DNA of 39,544 bases, from assembly GCA_900317375.1 (NCBI GenBank), contig ONGJ01000037.1, positions 1-39,544 on the forward strand. The letters run 5' to 3'. This stretch comes from an uncultured Eubacteriales bacterium (GTDB lineage Bacteria; Bacillota; Clostridia; Oscillospirales; Oscillospiraceae). The translations under genes and the position numbers were made by a program. The notes beneath the pieces are model-generated. The model was not told the origin of the DNA. It did not search any database and saw only the letters and a program-made list of their open reading frames with translations. This document shows, in pieces, positions 9,175 to 18,300 of the stretch; positions within the stretch are counted from its first letter, which is position 1, and each line of letters starts with the position of its first letter.

Positions 9175-10536
9175 ATGAACGACGCGGAAATGGCGGTAAG
9201 GATCGCAGAACTGGTCAGGGAAGAGGGCGGAAGGGCTTTCTTCGTCGGGGGTTATGTGCGTGACCGTCTGCTGGGCAGGGAGAACAAGGACATCGACATC
9301 GAGGTTCACGGCATCACGCCGGAGACGCTGACCCGGCTTCTCGGAACACTGGGCGAGGTGACCGCCTTTGGGAAGAGCTTCGGCGTTTTCGGTCTGCGGC
9401 ACTGCGGTCTGGACATCGCCATGCCCCGCTCGGAGCGTGCCGTCGGGCCCGGACACCAGGATTTTGACTGCACCCTCGACCCCTTCATCGGAACGCGGCA
9501 GGCCGCCATGCGCCGTGACTTTACGGTCAACGCGCTGATGGAGGATATCCTCACCGGCGAAGTACTCGACCACTTCGGCGGGCTCCGTGATCTGGAAGAG
9601 CGCGTCATCCGGCATATCGACGATGAGCGCTTTGCAGAGGATCCGCTGCGGGTGCTGCGCGGCGCGCAGTTTGCCGCGCGCTTTGGCTTTGCGGTCGCGC
9701 CGGAGACCGTCGCGGTCTGCCGGAGGATGGATCTGTCTGCGCTCTCGTCGGAACGGATTTTCGGCGAGCTGGAGAAGGCCCTGCTGAAGGCGGAGCATCC
9801 CTCGGTTTTCTTCCGGGTTCTCCGTGAGATGGATCAGCTGAGCTGCTGGTTCCCGGAGATCCGGGACCTGATCGGCGTTCCGCAGCCGGAGAAGTATCAT
9901 CCGGAGGGGGATGTCTGGAACCATACGATGCAGGTGCTGGATCAGGCGGCGGCACTGCGCGGTATGGCGGAAAACCCTCTCGGCCTCATGCTGTCCGCGC
10001 TCTGTCACGATCTGGGGAAGCCCGCCGTAACCCGCGTGGAGAGTGATGGCCGCCTGCATTCCTTCAACCATGAGCAGGTCGGCACCGCCGTCGCCGAATG
10101 CTTTCTCTCGCGCATCACGCATGAAAAGAAGCTGAAGCAGTATGTGAAAAACATGGTCCTGCTGCACATGGGGCCAAACATGATGGCGGCGCAGAACGCC
10201 GGGCAGAAGGCCTTCAACCGGCTCTTTGACCGTGCGGTCTCGCCCGGGGACCTGCTGCTGCTGTGCAGGGCGGACCTGCTCGGCAGCTGTATGACGGCGG
10301 AGGATTACGCGGTCCTGGAGGACCTGCTTCAGGAGCGGCTTTCGGTCTACCGCAGCCTGATGGCGCAGCCCGGCATCACCGGTGCCGACCTGATTGCCGC
10401 AGGGTTTTCACCGGGTGAGGCATTTCATGAAGCATTGAACCTTGCCCACCAGCTGCAGCTGTCCGGTGTTCCGCGCGGGCAGGCCCTCCCGCAGGTCCTT
10501 GCCTTTCTGCGAAGAAAAGAAGAACCGCGCGCCTGA
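9175..10536 (+). CDS. cca: CCA-adding tRNA nucleotidyltransferase with HD domain
   Basis: This 453-residue enzyme adds or repairs the 3' CCA end of tRNAs. The class II nucleotidyltransferase head has FFVGGYVRDRLLG (22-34) and the catalytic DID at 39-41, then RRDFTVNAL (113-121) and the RNA-binding region AEDPLRVLRGAQFAARF. A C-terminal HD phosphohydrolase domain has WNHTMQVLD and HDLGKP (278-283). The HD domain is found in several Firmicutes and proteobacterial homologues. The start at 9175 is preceded by GGCGGTGA at 7 bases. A poly(A) polymerase cannot be fully excluded from sequence, but the PAP-specific C-terminus is absent. It is divergent to folC and convergent with xpt. Its TGA stop lies in the loop of a two-way terminator. 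Confidence 0.9.
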   Translation: MNDAEMAVRIAELVREEGGRAFFVGGYVRDRLLGRENKDIDIEVHGITPETLTRLLGTLGEVTAFGKSFGVFGLRHCGLDIAMPRSERAVGPGHQDFDCTLDPFIGTRQAAMRRDFTVNALMEDILTGEVLDHFGGLRDLEERVIRHIDDERFAEDPLRVLRGAQFAARFGFAVAPETVAVCRRMDLSALSSERIFGELEKALLKAEHPSVFFRVLREMDQLSCWFPEIRDLIGVPQPEKYHPEGDVWNHTMQVLDQAAALRGMAENPLGLMLSALCHDLGKPAVTRVESDGRLHSFNHEQVGTAVAECFLSRITHEKKLKQYVKNMVLLHMGPNMMAAQNAGQKAFNRLFDRAVSPGDLLLLCRADLLGSCMTAEDYAVLEDLLQERLSVYRSLMAQPGITGADLIAAGFSPGEAFHEALNLAHQLQLSGVPRGQALPQVLAFLRRKEEPRA

Positions 10537-10549
10537 CGGCGCGTGGTTC
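10522..10549. terminator. Two-way terminator between cca and xpt
   Basis: A 12-bp stem (10522-10533 with 10538-10549, one G-T pair) closes a TGAC loop that contains the cca stop codon. Read on the minus strand it is followed by TTCTTTTCTTC, a good terminator tail for xpt. On the plus strand the T-run is poor. Confidence 0.65.
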
Positions 10550-10555
10550 CGTGTC

Positions 10556-11125
10556 TCAGCAGAAGGTGATGCTGTCGTCGGTCATGGAGGCGATGCGGGC
10601 AAGCGACTCGACGCGCATACCCTCTTTGCGAAGGAGGTCTCCGCCGCCCTGAAAGACCTTTTCGATGGCGATCCCCGCCCCGGCGACGCTGCCGCCCGCC
10701 ATTTCCACCAGTTCCTTCAGGCCGCGGAGCGCAGCGCCTGTCGCAAGAAAGTCGTCCACGATCAGGACACGGTCCTCCGGCCCCAGATATTCTTTGGAAA
10801 CCATCACGGTGTTGGTATTGCCGTGGGTGAAGGATTCCACCTCGACCGACCAGACATCCCTGGATATGTTTTTCGATCTGCTCTTCTTGGCAAACACCAT
10901 CGGGCAGCCGAACACATAGCCCGTCATGATGGCCAGAGAGATGCCGGAGGCCTCGATCGTGAGGATCTTATTGACCCCTTCGTCCCGGAAGCGGCGTTTC
11001 AGCTCCTCCGCCATGTCATAGAAGAGCTGCGGATCGATCCTGTGGTTCAGAAAGCCGTCCACCTTCAGAATGCCGCCGGGCAGAACCTGTCCGTCTTTCA
11101 ATATTCTATCTTCCAGCAGCTTCAT
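10556..11125 (-). CDS. xpt: Xanthine phosphoribosyltransferase
   Basis: Xpt salvages xanthine by converting it with PRPP to XMP. The start at 11125 gives 189 residues beginning MKLLEDRILKDGQVLPGGIL, matching the family N-terminus, with AAAGGAGG 6 bases upstream. The upstream in-frame extension overlaps a terminator and is not used. The PRPP-binding motif is RVLIVDDFLATGAALRGL, and the xanthine-specific family features KILTIEASGISLA and VFAKKSRSKN are present. In Bacillus xpt is controlled by a guanine riboswitch; here only about 30 bases separate the gene from the rpmB terminator and no aptamer is seen. Transcription probably reads through from rpmB or uses a promoter I cannot recognise. Confidence 0.93.
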   Translation of the reverse strand: MKLLEDRILKDGQVLPGGILKVDGFLNHRIDPQLFYDMAEELKRRFRDEGVNKILTIEASGISLAIMTGYVFGCPMVFAKKSRSKNISRDVWSVEVESFTHGNTNTVMVSKEYLGPEDRVLIVDDFLATGAALRGLKELVEMAGGSVAGAGIAIEKVFQGGGDLLRKEGMRVESLARIASMTDDSITFC

Positions 11126-11152
11126 ACTCTGCCTCCTTTTCTGCAGAAATAC

Positions 11153-11188
11153 CGAAAAAGCCCGTCGCGGAATCACTACGACAGGCTT
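11153..11188 (-). terminator. Terminator after rpmB
   Basis: On the minus strand a 10-bp stem (11179-11188 with 11158-11167, one G-T pair) with an 11-base loop is followed by five or more T. It lies 18 bases past the L28 stop and just before xpt. Confidence 0.85.
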
Positions 11189-11205
11189 GATCGGGTAATG
11201 TTTAA

Positions 11206-11394
11206 TTACACAGCGCGGGTGACCTTGCCGCTGCGCAGGCAGCGCGTGCAGACATAAACGTGTTTGGGCGTTCCGTCAACAATGGCCTTGACGCGCTTCA
11301 CATTCGGCTTCCAAGTACGGTTGGAGCGTCTGTGAGAATGGCTGACCTGAATCCCGAAGGCTACGTCCTTATCACAGAACTGGCACTTTGCCAT
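11206..11394 (-). CDS. rpmB: 50S ribosomal protein L28
   Basis: L28 is a small 50S subunit protein. The start at 11394 gives 62 residues, MAKCQFCDKDVAFGIQVSHS onward, with AAGGAGG about 10 bases upstream. Two CxxC pairs (Cys4/Cys7 and the CTRC near the C-terminus) make this the zinc-binding (C+) form. Firmicutes often carry a second, zinc-free paralogue under Zur control, not seen in this window. The longer upstream frame would run through the promoter and is rejected. It is divergent to hprK and monocistronic, or read through into xpt. Confidence 0.96.
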   Translation of the reverse strand: MAKCQFCDKDVAFGIQVSHSHRRSNRTWKPNVKRVKAIVDGTPKHVYVCTRCLRSGKVTRAV

Positions 11395-11443
11395 ATCTGA
11401 AGCACCTCCTTGCTCGTGTTCGCTGTAAAAAGACAGCTTAGAT

Positions 11444-11472
11444 ATAATAGCAGACCGCGTTTGGAAAAGCAA
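11444..11472 (-). promoter_or_regulatory. Promoter of rpmB
   Basis: On the minus strand TTGCTT (11467-11472), a 17-base spacer and TATTAT (11444-11449) preceded by TGC form an extended -10 sigma-A promoter about 50 bases before the L28 start. Confidence 0.7.
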
Positions 11473-11497
11473 GAACTTTTTTAACGTTTCCAGCACT

Positions 11498-11521
11498 TTT
11501 TACACCCGGGTGCGTGTAAAA
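11498..11521. promoter_or_regulatory. Dyad between the rpmB and hprK promoters
   Basis: TTTTACAC and GTGTAAAA form a perfect 8-8-8 inverted repeat centred between the two divergent promoters, upstream of both -35 boxes. The size and place suit a dimeric repressor or activator. No T-run follows, so it is not a terminator. Confidence 0.5.
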
Positions 11522-11527
11522 TTCTGC

Positions 11528-11556
11528 TTGCCAAAAGGAGCGGGCAACTTTATAAT
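11528..11556 (+). promoter_or_regulatory. Promoter of the hprK-murB-rapZ-whiA-dnaE cluster
   Basis: TTGCCA (11528-11533), a 17-base spacer and a perfect TATAAT (11551-11556) lie about 45 bases before hprK. Confidence 0.85.
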
Positions 11557-11601
11557 AAATAATAGGATACTTTATCTGAAATATACCTCAGGAGGACGCC
11601 G

Positions 11602-12543
11602 ATGATGCAAAGCAACTATACGGTCCCGCTGAAAACCATCGTGGAAGAGATGAAGCTGCAGCCCCTGCACCTTTCGAAGAATTACGACACTGCCCTGCTG
11701 ACGATGGCGGACGTCAACCGGCCCGCCATGCAGCTGACCGGCTTCTACGATTACTTCGATCCGAAACGCATTCAGGTTATCGGCCGGGTCGAGACGACCT
11801 ATCTGGAGACGCTCAGCCACGAAGCGCGGCTGGAAGCCTTTGACCGATTCATGACCTATGACATTGCCGGTCTTGTCATCTGCCACGAGTGCGAGCCCTT
11901 TCCCGAGTGCCTTGAGATGGCGGAGAAATACGACCGGAACGTGTTCTACATTGAGACCGACACTTCGGAGTTTCAGGCAAGGATCATCTTCCTGCTGCAT
12001 GATTATCTCGCGCCGCGGCTGACAACCCACGGCGTGCTGGTGGAGGTCTACGGCGAGGGCGTGCTGCTGACGGGCGACAGCGGCATCGGAAAAAGCGAAA
12101 CCGCCCTTGAGCTCATCAAGCGCGGCCACCGCCTGGTGGCGGACGACGCGGTAGAGATCAAGCTGATCGGTGAGAACATTCTGATCGGCTCTGCCCCGGA
12201 GATCATCCGCTATTACATGGAGCTGCGCGGCATCGGCGTCATCAACGTGCGCCACATCTACGGTGTGGGTGCGGTGAAGCCTTCCACCGGCATCGACCTG
12301 GTCGTCAAGATGGAAAACTGGATCAACGGCAAGGCCTATGACCGGCTTGGTCTGGAGAGCGAGACCGAGGAGATCCTCGGGGTCCGCCTGCCGGCCGTCA
12401 CGATCCCCGTCACCCCCGGCAGAAACCTGGCCGTGATCCTGGAGCTGGCAGCCATGAACAACCGCCAGAAAAAAATGGGCTACAACGCCGCCGAGATGCT
12501 CGCTGCCGAGCACGATCACGCCATTGACCACGGCATGATCTGA
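11602..12543 (+). CDS. hprK: HPr kinase/phosphorylase
   Basis: HprK phosphorylates and dephosphorylates Ser46 of HPr and so controls carbon catabolite repression in Firmicutes. The 313-residue protein has the usual N-terminal domain, then the P-loop GDSGIGKS (158-165) and the family signature ELRGIGVINV (about 207-216). Adjacent ATG codons at 11602 and 11605 both suit the AGGAGG box, and I give the first. It opens a tight cluster with murB (13-base gap), rapZ, whiA and dnaE. HPr itself (ptsH) is not in the window, although in many Clostridia it lies near whiA. Confidence 0.97.
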   Translation: MMQSNYTVPLKTIVEEMKLQPLHLSKNYDTALLTMADVNRPAMQLTGFYDYFDPKRIQVIGRVETTYLETLSHEARLEAFDRFMTYDIAGLVICHECEPFPECLEMAEKYDRNVFYIETDTSEFQARIIFLLHDYLAPRLTTHGVLVEVYGEGVLLTGDSGIGKSETALELIKRGHRLVADDAVEIKLIGENILIGSAPEIIRYYMELRGIGVINVRHIYGVGAVKPSTGIDLVVKMENWINGKAYDRLGLESETEEILGVRLPAVTIPVTPGRNLAVILELAAMNNRQKKMGYNAAEMLAAEHDHAIDHGMI

Positions 12544-12556
12544 GGGAGAGCGGGCA

Positions 12557-13552
12557 ATGGAAAGCGTTGAAAAAGCCGTTCAGGCCGTCAGGGAGCAGCT
12601 TCCCGGCATGAAGCTGCTGGAAAACGAGCCGATGTCGCGGCACTCGTCCTTCCGCATCGGCGGGCCTGCCCGGGCCCTTGCCTTTCCTTCGGATGTGACC
12701 GGCATGACAAAGCTGTGCGCCATTCTGAAAGAGCACGGGGTGGCCCCCTACATGCTGGGAAACGGCACGAACATCCTCTTCCCGGACGAGGGCCTGCAGG
12801 ACCTGTTTCTCGTCAGCACGGAGCGCCTGCAAAAGATCTTTCTGCTTCCGGACGGCGCCGTCTATGCCGAGGCCGGCGTTTCGCTGGCGCGCCTGGCGGC
12901 TTTTGCGCAGGAAAACGGGCTCGGCGGTCTGGAATTTGCCGGCGGTATTCCCGGGACCGTGGGTGGCGGCTGCATCATGAATGCCGGCGCCTACGGCGGG
13001 GAGCTGAAGGATGTCGTGGAAAGCGTCGTCTTTCTCTATGTTCCCGATCAGGGCCTGTACGAGATTGCCAACGCCGACTGCGGCTTCGGCTATCGGCAGA
13101 GCGTCTTCCAGAAGAAAGCCGGCTGTGTCCTTCTCAGCGCCGTCTTCCGGCTGACTCCGGACGACAGGCAGGCGATCTCCGAACGGATGCAGGAGCTGAG
13201 CGAAAAACGGCGGGAAAAGCAGCCGCTTGACCTGCCATCGGCCGGCAGTGCTTTCCGTCGGCCGGAAGGGCATTTCGCCGCAAAGCTGATTGAGGATGCC
13301 GGGATGAAGGGCTATGCAGTCGGGGATGCGCAGGTGTCCGAGAAACATGCCGGCTTTGTCGTCAACCGCGGGAATGCCTGTTCGCACGATGTCTACGACC
13401 TGATGATGCACGTACGAAACGAGGTGTACCGGCAGAGCGGGGTTTTCCTCGAGCCGGAGATCATCATTCTTCCGCCGGAGTACCATCTGGAGGATAAGAG
13501 CCCGAAGCTGAAGGGGAATGTTGTTTTCCCAACGGCACATGCCGCTGAATGA
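12557..13552 (+). CDS. murB: UDP-N-acetylenolpyruvoylglucosamine reductase
   Basis: MurB reduces UDP-GlcNAc-enolpyruvate to UDP-MurNAc in peptidoglycan synthesis. The 331-residue FAD enzyme shows SSFRIGGPA, the FAD-binding LGNGTNIL and the block GLEFAGGIPGTVGGGCIMNA. The catalytic set is probably Arg180 in FGYRQSVFQ, Ser231 in SAGSAF and Glu299 in FLEPEI. FGYRQS is typical of the type II MurB found in Firmicutes. The proton-donor motif reads GSAFRRP rather than the commoner GSVFKNP, a conservative variant. It lies between hprK and rapZ in a conserved order. Confidence 0.96.
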   Translation: MESVEKAVQAVREQLPGMKLLENEPMSRHSSFRIGGPARALAFPSDVTGMTKLCAILKEHGVAPYMLGNGTNILFPDEGLQDLFLVSTERLQKIFLLPDGAVYAEAGVSLARLAAFAQENGLGGLEFAGGIPGTVGGGCIMNAGAYGGELKDVVESVVFLYVPDQGLYEIANADCGFGYRQSVFQKKAGCVLLSAVFRLTPDDRQAISERMQELSEKRREKQPLDLPSAGSAFRRPEGHFAAKLIEDAGMKGYAVGDAQVSEKHAGFVVNRGNACSHDVYDLMMHVRNEVYRQSGVFLEPEIIILPPEYHLEDKSPKLKGNVVFPTAHAAE

Positions 13553-13565
13553 AGGAGCGTCTTTC

Positions 13566-14423
13566 ATGGAATTTCTGATTATCACCGGGCTTTCCGGGGC
13601 GGGAAAAACCCGTGCAGCCGACGTGTTGGAAGACCTTGACTATTACTGCGTCGACAACATGCCGGTGGCGCTGATGCCCCGCTTTGCCGAGCTGTGTCTG
13701 GACACGCGCGGACGTTATGAAAAGGTCGCACTGGTGACCGACACGCGGGATCGGGACGGCTTCGGCGAACTGCTGAGCACCATCGAGGAGCTGCGGAAAA
13801 TGGACTGCCGCGTGCAGATCCTGTATATGGACGCGGACATCCCGACGCTGGTGCGGCGGTACAAGGAATCGAGACGTCCGCACCCGCTGGCCGAAGCCGG
13901 CATGAGCATGGAGGATGCGGTCAGGAAGGAAGAAGAACTGCTGGCACCGATCAAGGCGGCGGCAGACCATGTCGTCAACAGTTCGGGCATGACCCTGGGG
14001 GCGCTGCAGAACCGGCTGTTCTCGCTCTTCGCCGGGGAGGACCGCAGGCGGGAGCTGGCGGTTACGGTCATGTCCTTCGGCTTCAAGCACGGCATTCCTC
14101 TGGAGGCGGACCTGGTATTCGATGTGCGTTTTCTGCCGAACCCGTACTATGTGGAATCGCTGCAGCCGCTGAGCGGGCTGGACCGGCCCGTGGCGGAGTA
14201 CGTGTTTCAGCACACGCAGACCCGGGAATTCCTGGAGAAGCTGGAGGATATGATCGCCTTCCTTCTCCCATATTATAAGGAAGAGGGGAAAGTGGCCCTG
14301 ACGGTTGCCATCGGCTGTACCGGCGGACGCCACCGCAGTGTTGCCATTGCCGCGGCCCTGCACCAGCACCTTGTGGCCAACGGGGTCAATTCCGTCAACG
14401 TCAATCGGGATATTCACAAATAA
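13566..14423 (+). CDS. rapZ: RapZ/YvcJ-family nucleotide-binding protein
   Basis: Family members are P-loop proteins. In E. coli RapZ is an RNase adaptor controlling glmS through small RNAs, while in Bacillus YvcJ affects competence. The start at 13566 gives 285 residues beginning MEFLIITGLSGAGKTRAADV, with AAGGAG 8 bases upstream; the longer frame overlaps murB. The Walker A is GLSGAGKT, followed by YYCVDNMPVALMP, and the C-terminal domain has VLTVAIGCTGGRHRSVA-like residues (VALTVAIGCTGGRHRSVAIA) of the RNA-binding part. It follows murB by 13 bases and precedes whiA by 12 bases. The usual yvcK gene between rapZ and whiA is absent. Confidence 0.94.
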   Translation: MEFLIITGLSGAGKTRAADVLEDLDYYCVDNMPVALMPRFAELCLDTRGRYEKVALVTDTRDRDGFGELLSTIEELRKMDCRVQILYMDADIPTLVRRYKESRRPHPLAEAGMSMEDAVRKEEELLAPIKAAADHVVNSSGMTLGALQNRLFSLFAGEDRRRELAVTVMSFGFKHGIPLEADLVFDVRFLPNPYYVESLQPLSGLDRPVAEYVFQHTQTREFLEKLEDMIAFLLPYYKEEGKVALTVAIGCTGGRHRSVAIAAALHQHLVANGVNSVNVNRDIHK

Positions 14424-14435
14424 GGGGTGCCGGTT

Positions 14436-15341
14436 ATGTCCTTTTCATCGGAAGTAAAAGCAGAATGCTGTCAGATCCGATTTGACAGGCGCAGTCTTGC
14501 CATTGCAGAATGCTACGGCATTCTGCTTTATTGCAATACCTTCCGTGCGTCGGAAATCCGTATCATCACGGCCTGTCCGGATTTTGCCGAGCGGCTTCCC
14601 AGGCTGTTCCGCAAAGCCTTTTCCGTAAGCTTTGACCAGGTGCCGCCGGAGGATGCCGCGGGAAAGCGCAGCTTCTGCATCCGCGATCACGAAAAAATCC
14701 TCCGCATTCTCGACAGCTTCGGTACGGATGAGAAGAGCCTGCTGTCTCACCATGTAAACCTCGGCATCCTGGAGGAGGAGGGCTGTCCGGAGGCCTTTGT
14801 ACGGGGCGCCTTTCTCGCCGGCGGCAGCGTAACGGATCCGGAAAAGCGCTTTCATCTGGAGCTGGCAACCAGCCACCGCAGCGTCTGCGGAGAGATGCGG
14901 TCCATCCTGCTGGAACTGGAGCTGGAGCCGAAGGAAGCATCCAGAGGGGCACATGCCCTTCTGTATTTCAAGAAGGCGGATCAGATCTCCGATTTTCTGG
15001 CCAGGGTCGGGGCGCAGGTCTCGTCCATGCACATCATCACGGCAAAGGTTGAAAAGGAGATGCGCAACACCGTAACCCGGCAGATCAACTGTGACTCTGC
15101 CAACGCCGACAAAACGGTCTCGGCCGCCATACGCCAGAACGAGGCCATCCGAAAGGTATTGAAGCGGGACGGCATGGATGCGCTGCCCGAACCGCTGCGG
15201 GACGCGGCGCTGCTGCGCCTGGCCAATCCCGAGGCCAGCCTCTCGGATCTGGCTCTGCTCTCGAACCCGCCTGTCACGAAGAGCTGCCTCTCCCACCGTC
15301 TGAATAAAATCATCTCGCTTGCCGGGGAGGAGGAATCATGA
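14436..15341 (+). CDS. whiA: WhiA DNA-binding protein
   Basis: WhiA is a conserved Gram-positive protein needed for sporulation in Streptomyces and linked to chromosome segregation and division in Bacillus. The start at 14436 gives 301 residues beginning MSFSSEVKAECCQIRF, like most homologues, with AAGGGG upstream. A GTG three codons earlier is an alternative. The N-terminal half has the LAGLIDADG-like fold (RGAFLAGGSVTDPEKRFHLE), and the C-terminal half a helix-turn-helix near LSDLALLSNPPVTKSCLSHR, with the conserved NxxxxNCDSAN-type block (INCDSANADKTVSAA). It overlaps dnaE by four bases (ATGA). A strong hairpin lies in its early coding sequence. Confidence 0.95.
   Translation: MSFSSEVKAECCQIRFDRRSLAIAECYGILLYCNTFRASEIRIITACPDFAERLPRLFRKAFSVSFDQVPPEDAAGKRSFCIRDHEKILRILDSFGTDEKSLLSHHVNLGILEEEGCPEAFVRGAFLAGGSVTDPEKRFHLELATSHRSVCGEMRSILLELELEPKEASRGAHALLYFKKADQISDFLARVGAQVSSMHIITAKVEKEMRNTVTRQINCDSANADKTVSAAIRQNEAIRKVLKRDGMDALPEPLRDAALLRLANPEASLSDLALLSNPPVTKSCLSHRLNKIISLAGEEES
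14505..14526 (+). other. Stable UACG-loop hairpin inside whiA
   Basis: GCAGAATGC (14505-14513) and GCATTCTGC (14518-14526) pair perfectly around TACG, which with the closing C-G pair makes a cUACGg tetraloop, one of the most stable known. It lies about 70-90 bases into the whiA coding sequence. A further copy of GCAGAATGC is at 14460-14468, so an alternative pairing is possible. Confidence 0.5.
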
Positions 15342-18300
15342 GCTTCGTTCACCTCCACGTCCACACGGAATACTCGCTGCTGGACGGTTTCTGCCGCATT
15401 GACCAGGTGGCAAAGCGGGCCAGAGCGCTTGGCCAAAGCAGCATCGCCGTCACCGACCACGGGGTCATGTACGGAGCGGTGGCCTTTTACCGTGCCTGCC
15501 TGCAGGAGGGCGTCCGGCCGATCATCGGCTGCGAGGTCTATGTCGCGCCCCGCAGCCGCTTCGACAAGGAACACGGCATCGACGGGAACTATTCGCACCT
15601 GATCCTTCTGTGCAAGGATGAGACCGGCTACCGGAATCTCTGCGCGCTGGTGAGCGCCGGGTTTACGGAGGGCTTTTACGTAAAGCCCCGGATCGACTGG
15701 GAGCTGCTGCACAGCCACGCAGAGGGCCTGGTATGCCTGTCGGGCTGCCTCGCAGGGGAAATACCCCAGGCCCTTCTGAGCGGGAACACCGAGAAGGCCA
15801 GAAGCCGGGCACTGAAACTGAAGGAGCTCTTCGGCGAGGACTTTTTCCTGGAGATCCAGAACCACGGGATTCCCGAGGAACAGAAGGCGGCGGAGGGCCT
15901 GATCGCCCTCAGCCAAGACACCGGGATCCCCCTGGCGCTGACCAACGACGCCCATTATCTGGAAAAGGAGGATGCCTATTATCAGGACGTCCTGATGTGC
16001 ATCCAGACCGGCAAGACCGTCGATGAGCCGAACCGCATGCGCTTTGAAACGCAGGAATTCTATCTCAAGAGCGAGGCCGAAATGCGCAGCCTCTTCCCTT
16101 CTCTTTCGGAAGCCGCGGACAACACCGCCGTCATCGCGGAGCGCTGTCACTACGACTTTGAATTCGGAAACTATCACCTGCCGCGCTTTCACCTGCCGAA
16201 GGGGGAGAGCGACAGCAGCGCCTATCTGAAGAAGCTCTGCGAGGAGGGCTTCTCAAAGCGTTATCCGACCCGCCCCGAGGTGCATGAGCAGCTGGATTAC
16301 GAGCTGAGCATGATCGAAAAGATGGGGTTTGTCGACTATTTTCTGATCGTCTCGGACTTTATCGCCTTTGCGAGGCGAAACGGCATCCCCGTCGGCCCGG
16401 GGCGCGGCAGCGCCGCGGGCAGCGTGGTGGCCTACTGCCTGTATATCACCGATGTGGACCCCATCAAATACTCCCTGTTCTTTGAACGCTTTCTGAATCC
16501 CGAACGTGTCTCGATGCCGGATATCGACGTGGACTTCTGCGTCAACCGCCGCGGCGAGGTCATCGACTATGTCAACCGGTTTTACGGCTCGGACCATGTG
16601 GCCCAGATCGTCACCTTCGGGACCATGGCCGCCCGCGCGGCCATCCGCGATGTCGGGCGCGTGCTCAACATGAGCTACGCCGAGACGGATGCCGTGGCCA
16701 AGCAGATCCCCACCGCCCTGAACATGACCATCGAGGAAGCCCTGCGTCTTTCCCGTCCGCTGAAGGAGATGGTGGAGAGCAGCGAGGCGACCCGCCGCCT
16801 GATCGACGTGGCGAAAGCGCTCGAAGGCACGCCCCGGCATGCCTCAACCCACGCCGCCGGGGTCGTCATCACCGAGCGGCCGGTCTGTGAATACGTCCCG
16901 CTGGCAAAGAACGACGAGTCGGTCGTCTGTCAGTACCCGATGACGACGCTGGAGGAACTCGGCCTGCTGAAGATGGACTTTCTCGGGCTTCGAAACCTGA
17001 CGGTGCTGGAGGGCGCGGCCGAGCTCGTCCGCCAGAAGGACCCGGATTTCCGGATTGAAGAGATTCCCGAGGAGGACCCGGCCGTGTTTGAGATGCTCTC
17101 CGCCGGTCAGACCGTCGGTGTCTTTCAGCTTGAGAGCGTCGGCATGACGGGCGTCTGCACCAACCTCAGGCCGAAGAGCATCGAGGACATCACGGCCGTC
17201 GTGGCGCTCTACCGCCCCGGCCCGATGGACAGCATCCCCCGCTTCATCGAGTGTTCGCGCCATCCGGAGCATGTGCGCTACAAGCATCCCCTGCTGCGCC
17301 CGATCCTGGAGGTCACCTACGGCTGTATCGTCTATCAGGAGCAGGTGATCGAGATTTTCCGTCAGCTGGCAGGCTTTTCCCTCGGGCAGGCGGATATGAT
17401 CCGCCGGGCGATGAGCAAGAAAAAGCACGCAGTCATCGATGCCGAGCGCGTGGCCTTTGTCCACGGGGACCCCAAGCGGCAGATTGCCGGGGCGGTCAGA
17501 AACGGCGTCCCAGAGGAGATCGCCAACAGCATCTATGACGAGATCCTCGATTTTGCCAGCTATGCTTTCAACAAGGCCCACGCGGTATGCTATGCCATCG
17601 TGGCGTACAGGACCGCGTATATGAAATGCCACTATCCCGGCGAATACATGGCGGCGCTGCTCTCGTCGGTGCTGGACAACGGCCAGAAGATCGCCGAGTA
17701 CACCGCTGAGTGCCGCGAACGCGGCCTGAGCCTGCTGCCGCCGGATGTGAACGAATCGCAGGCCGGGTTCTCGGTCTCGGGCAGCAACATCCGCTTCGGT
17801 CTTGCGGCCATCAAGGGCATCGGCCGCAGCGCCGTGAACCAGCTTGTCCAGGAGCGGGAAAGCGGCGGCCCCTTCCGCAGCTTTGAAGACTTTCTGCGCC
17901 GCATGAACGGCAGGGATTTCAACCGCCGCGCGGTGGAGAACCTGATCCTCTCCGGCGGCTTCGATTCTTTCGGATACAAGCGCAGGGCACTGGTCCTGGT
18001 GGCCGGCAGCATGATGGACAGCATCGCCCGGGACGCCCGCGACAACCTGTCCGGTCAGATGGATCTGTTCGGCGCCTGGGAGGAGGAGTCCGGAGGCAGC
18101 GAAGAGAGCATGATCCCGATTCCCGATGTGGAGGACTATCCCCCGCGGGAGCGCATGGCAAAGGAAAAGGAAATGACCGGCCTTTATCTCAGCGGGCATC
18201 CGATGGACGAATACCGGCAGGCTGTCCGCCGCGCCGGCGCGGTCCCTGCCGCAGCCATCGTCAGCGCCTTCTCGGGTGAAAACGGCGAGGACGGCGGGCA

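Noticed and set aside
8986-10167. Upstream extension of the folC frame by 394 codons
   Set aside because: It runs antisense to the intact cca gene, and family homology and a ribosome binding site both put the folC start at 8985.
11126-11205. Guanine/xanthine riboswitch before xpt
   Set aside because: The gap is almost filled by the rpmB terminator and shows none of the purine aptamer loops.
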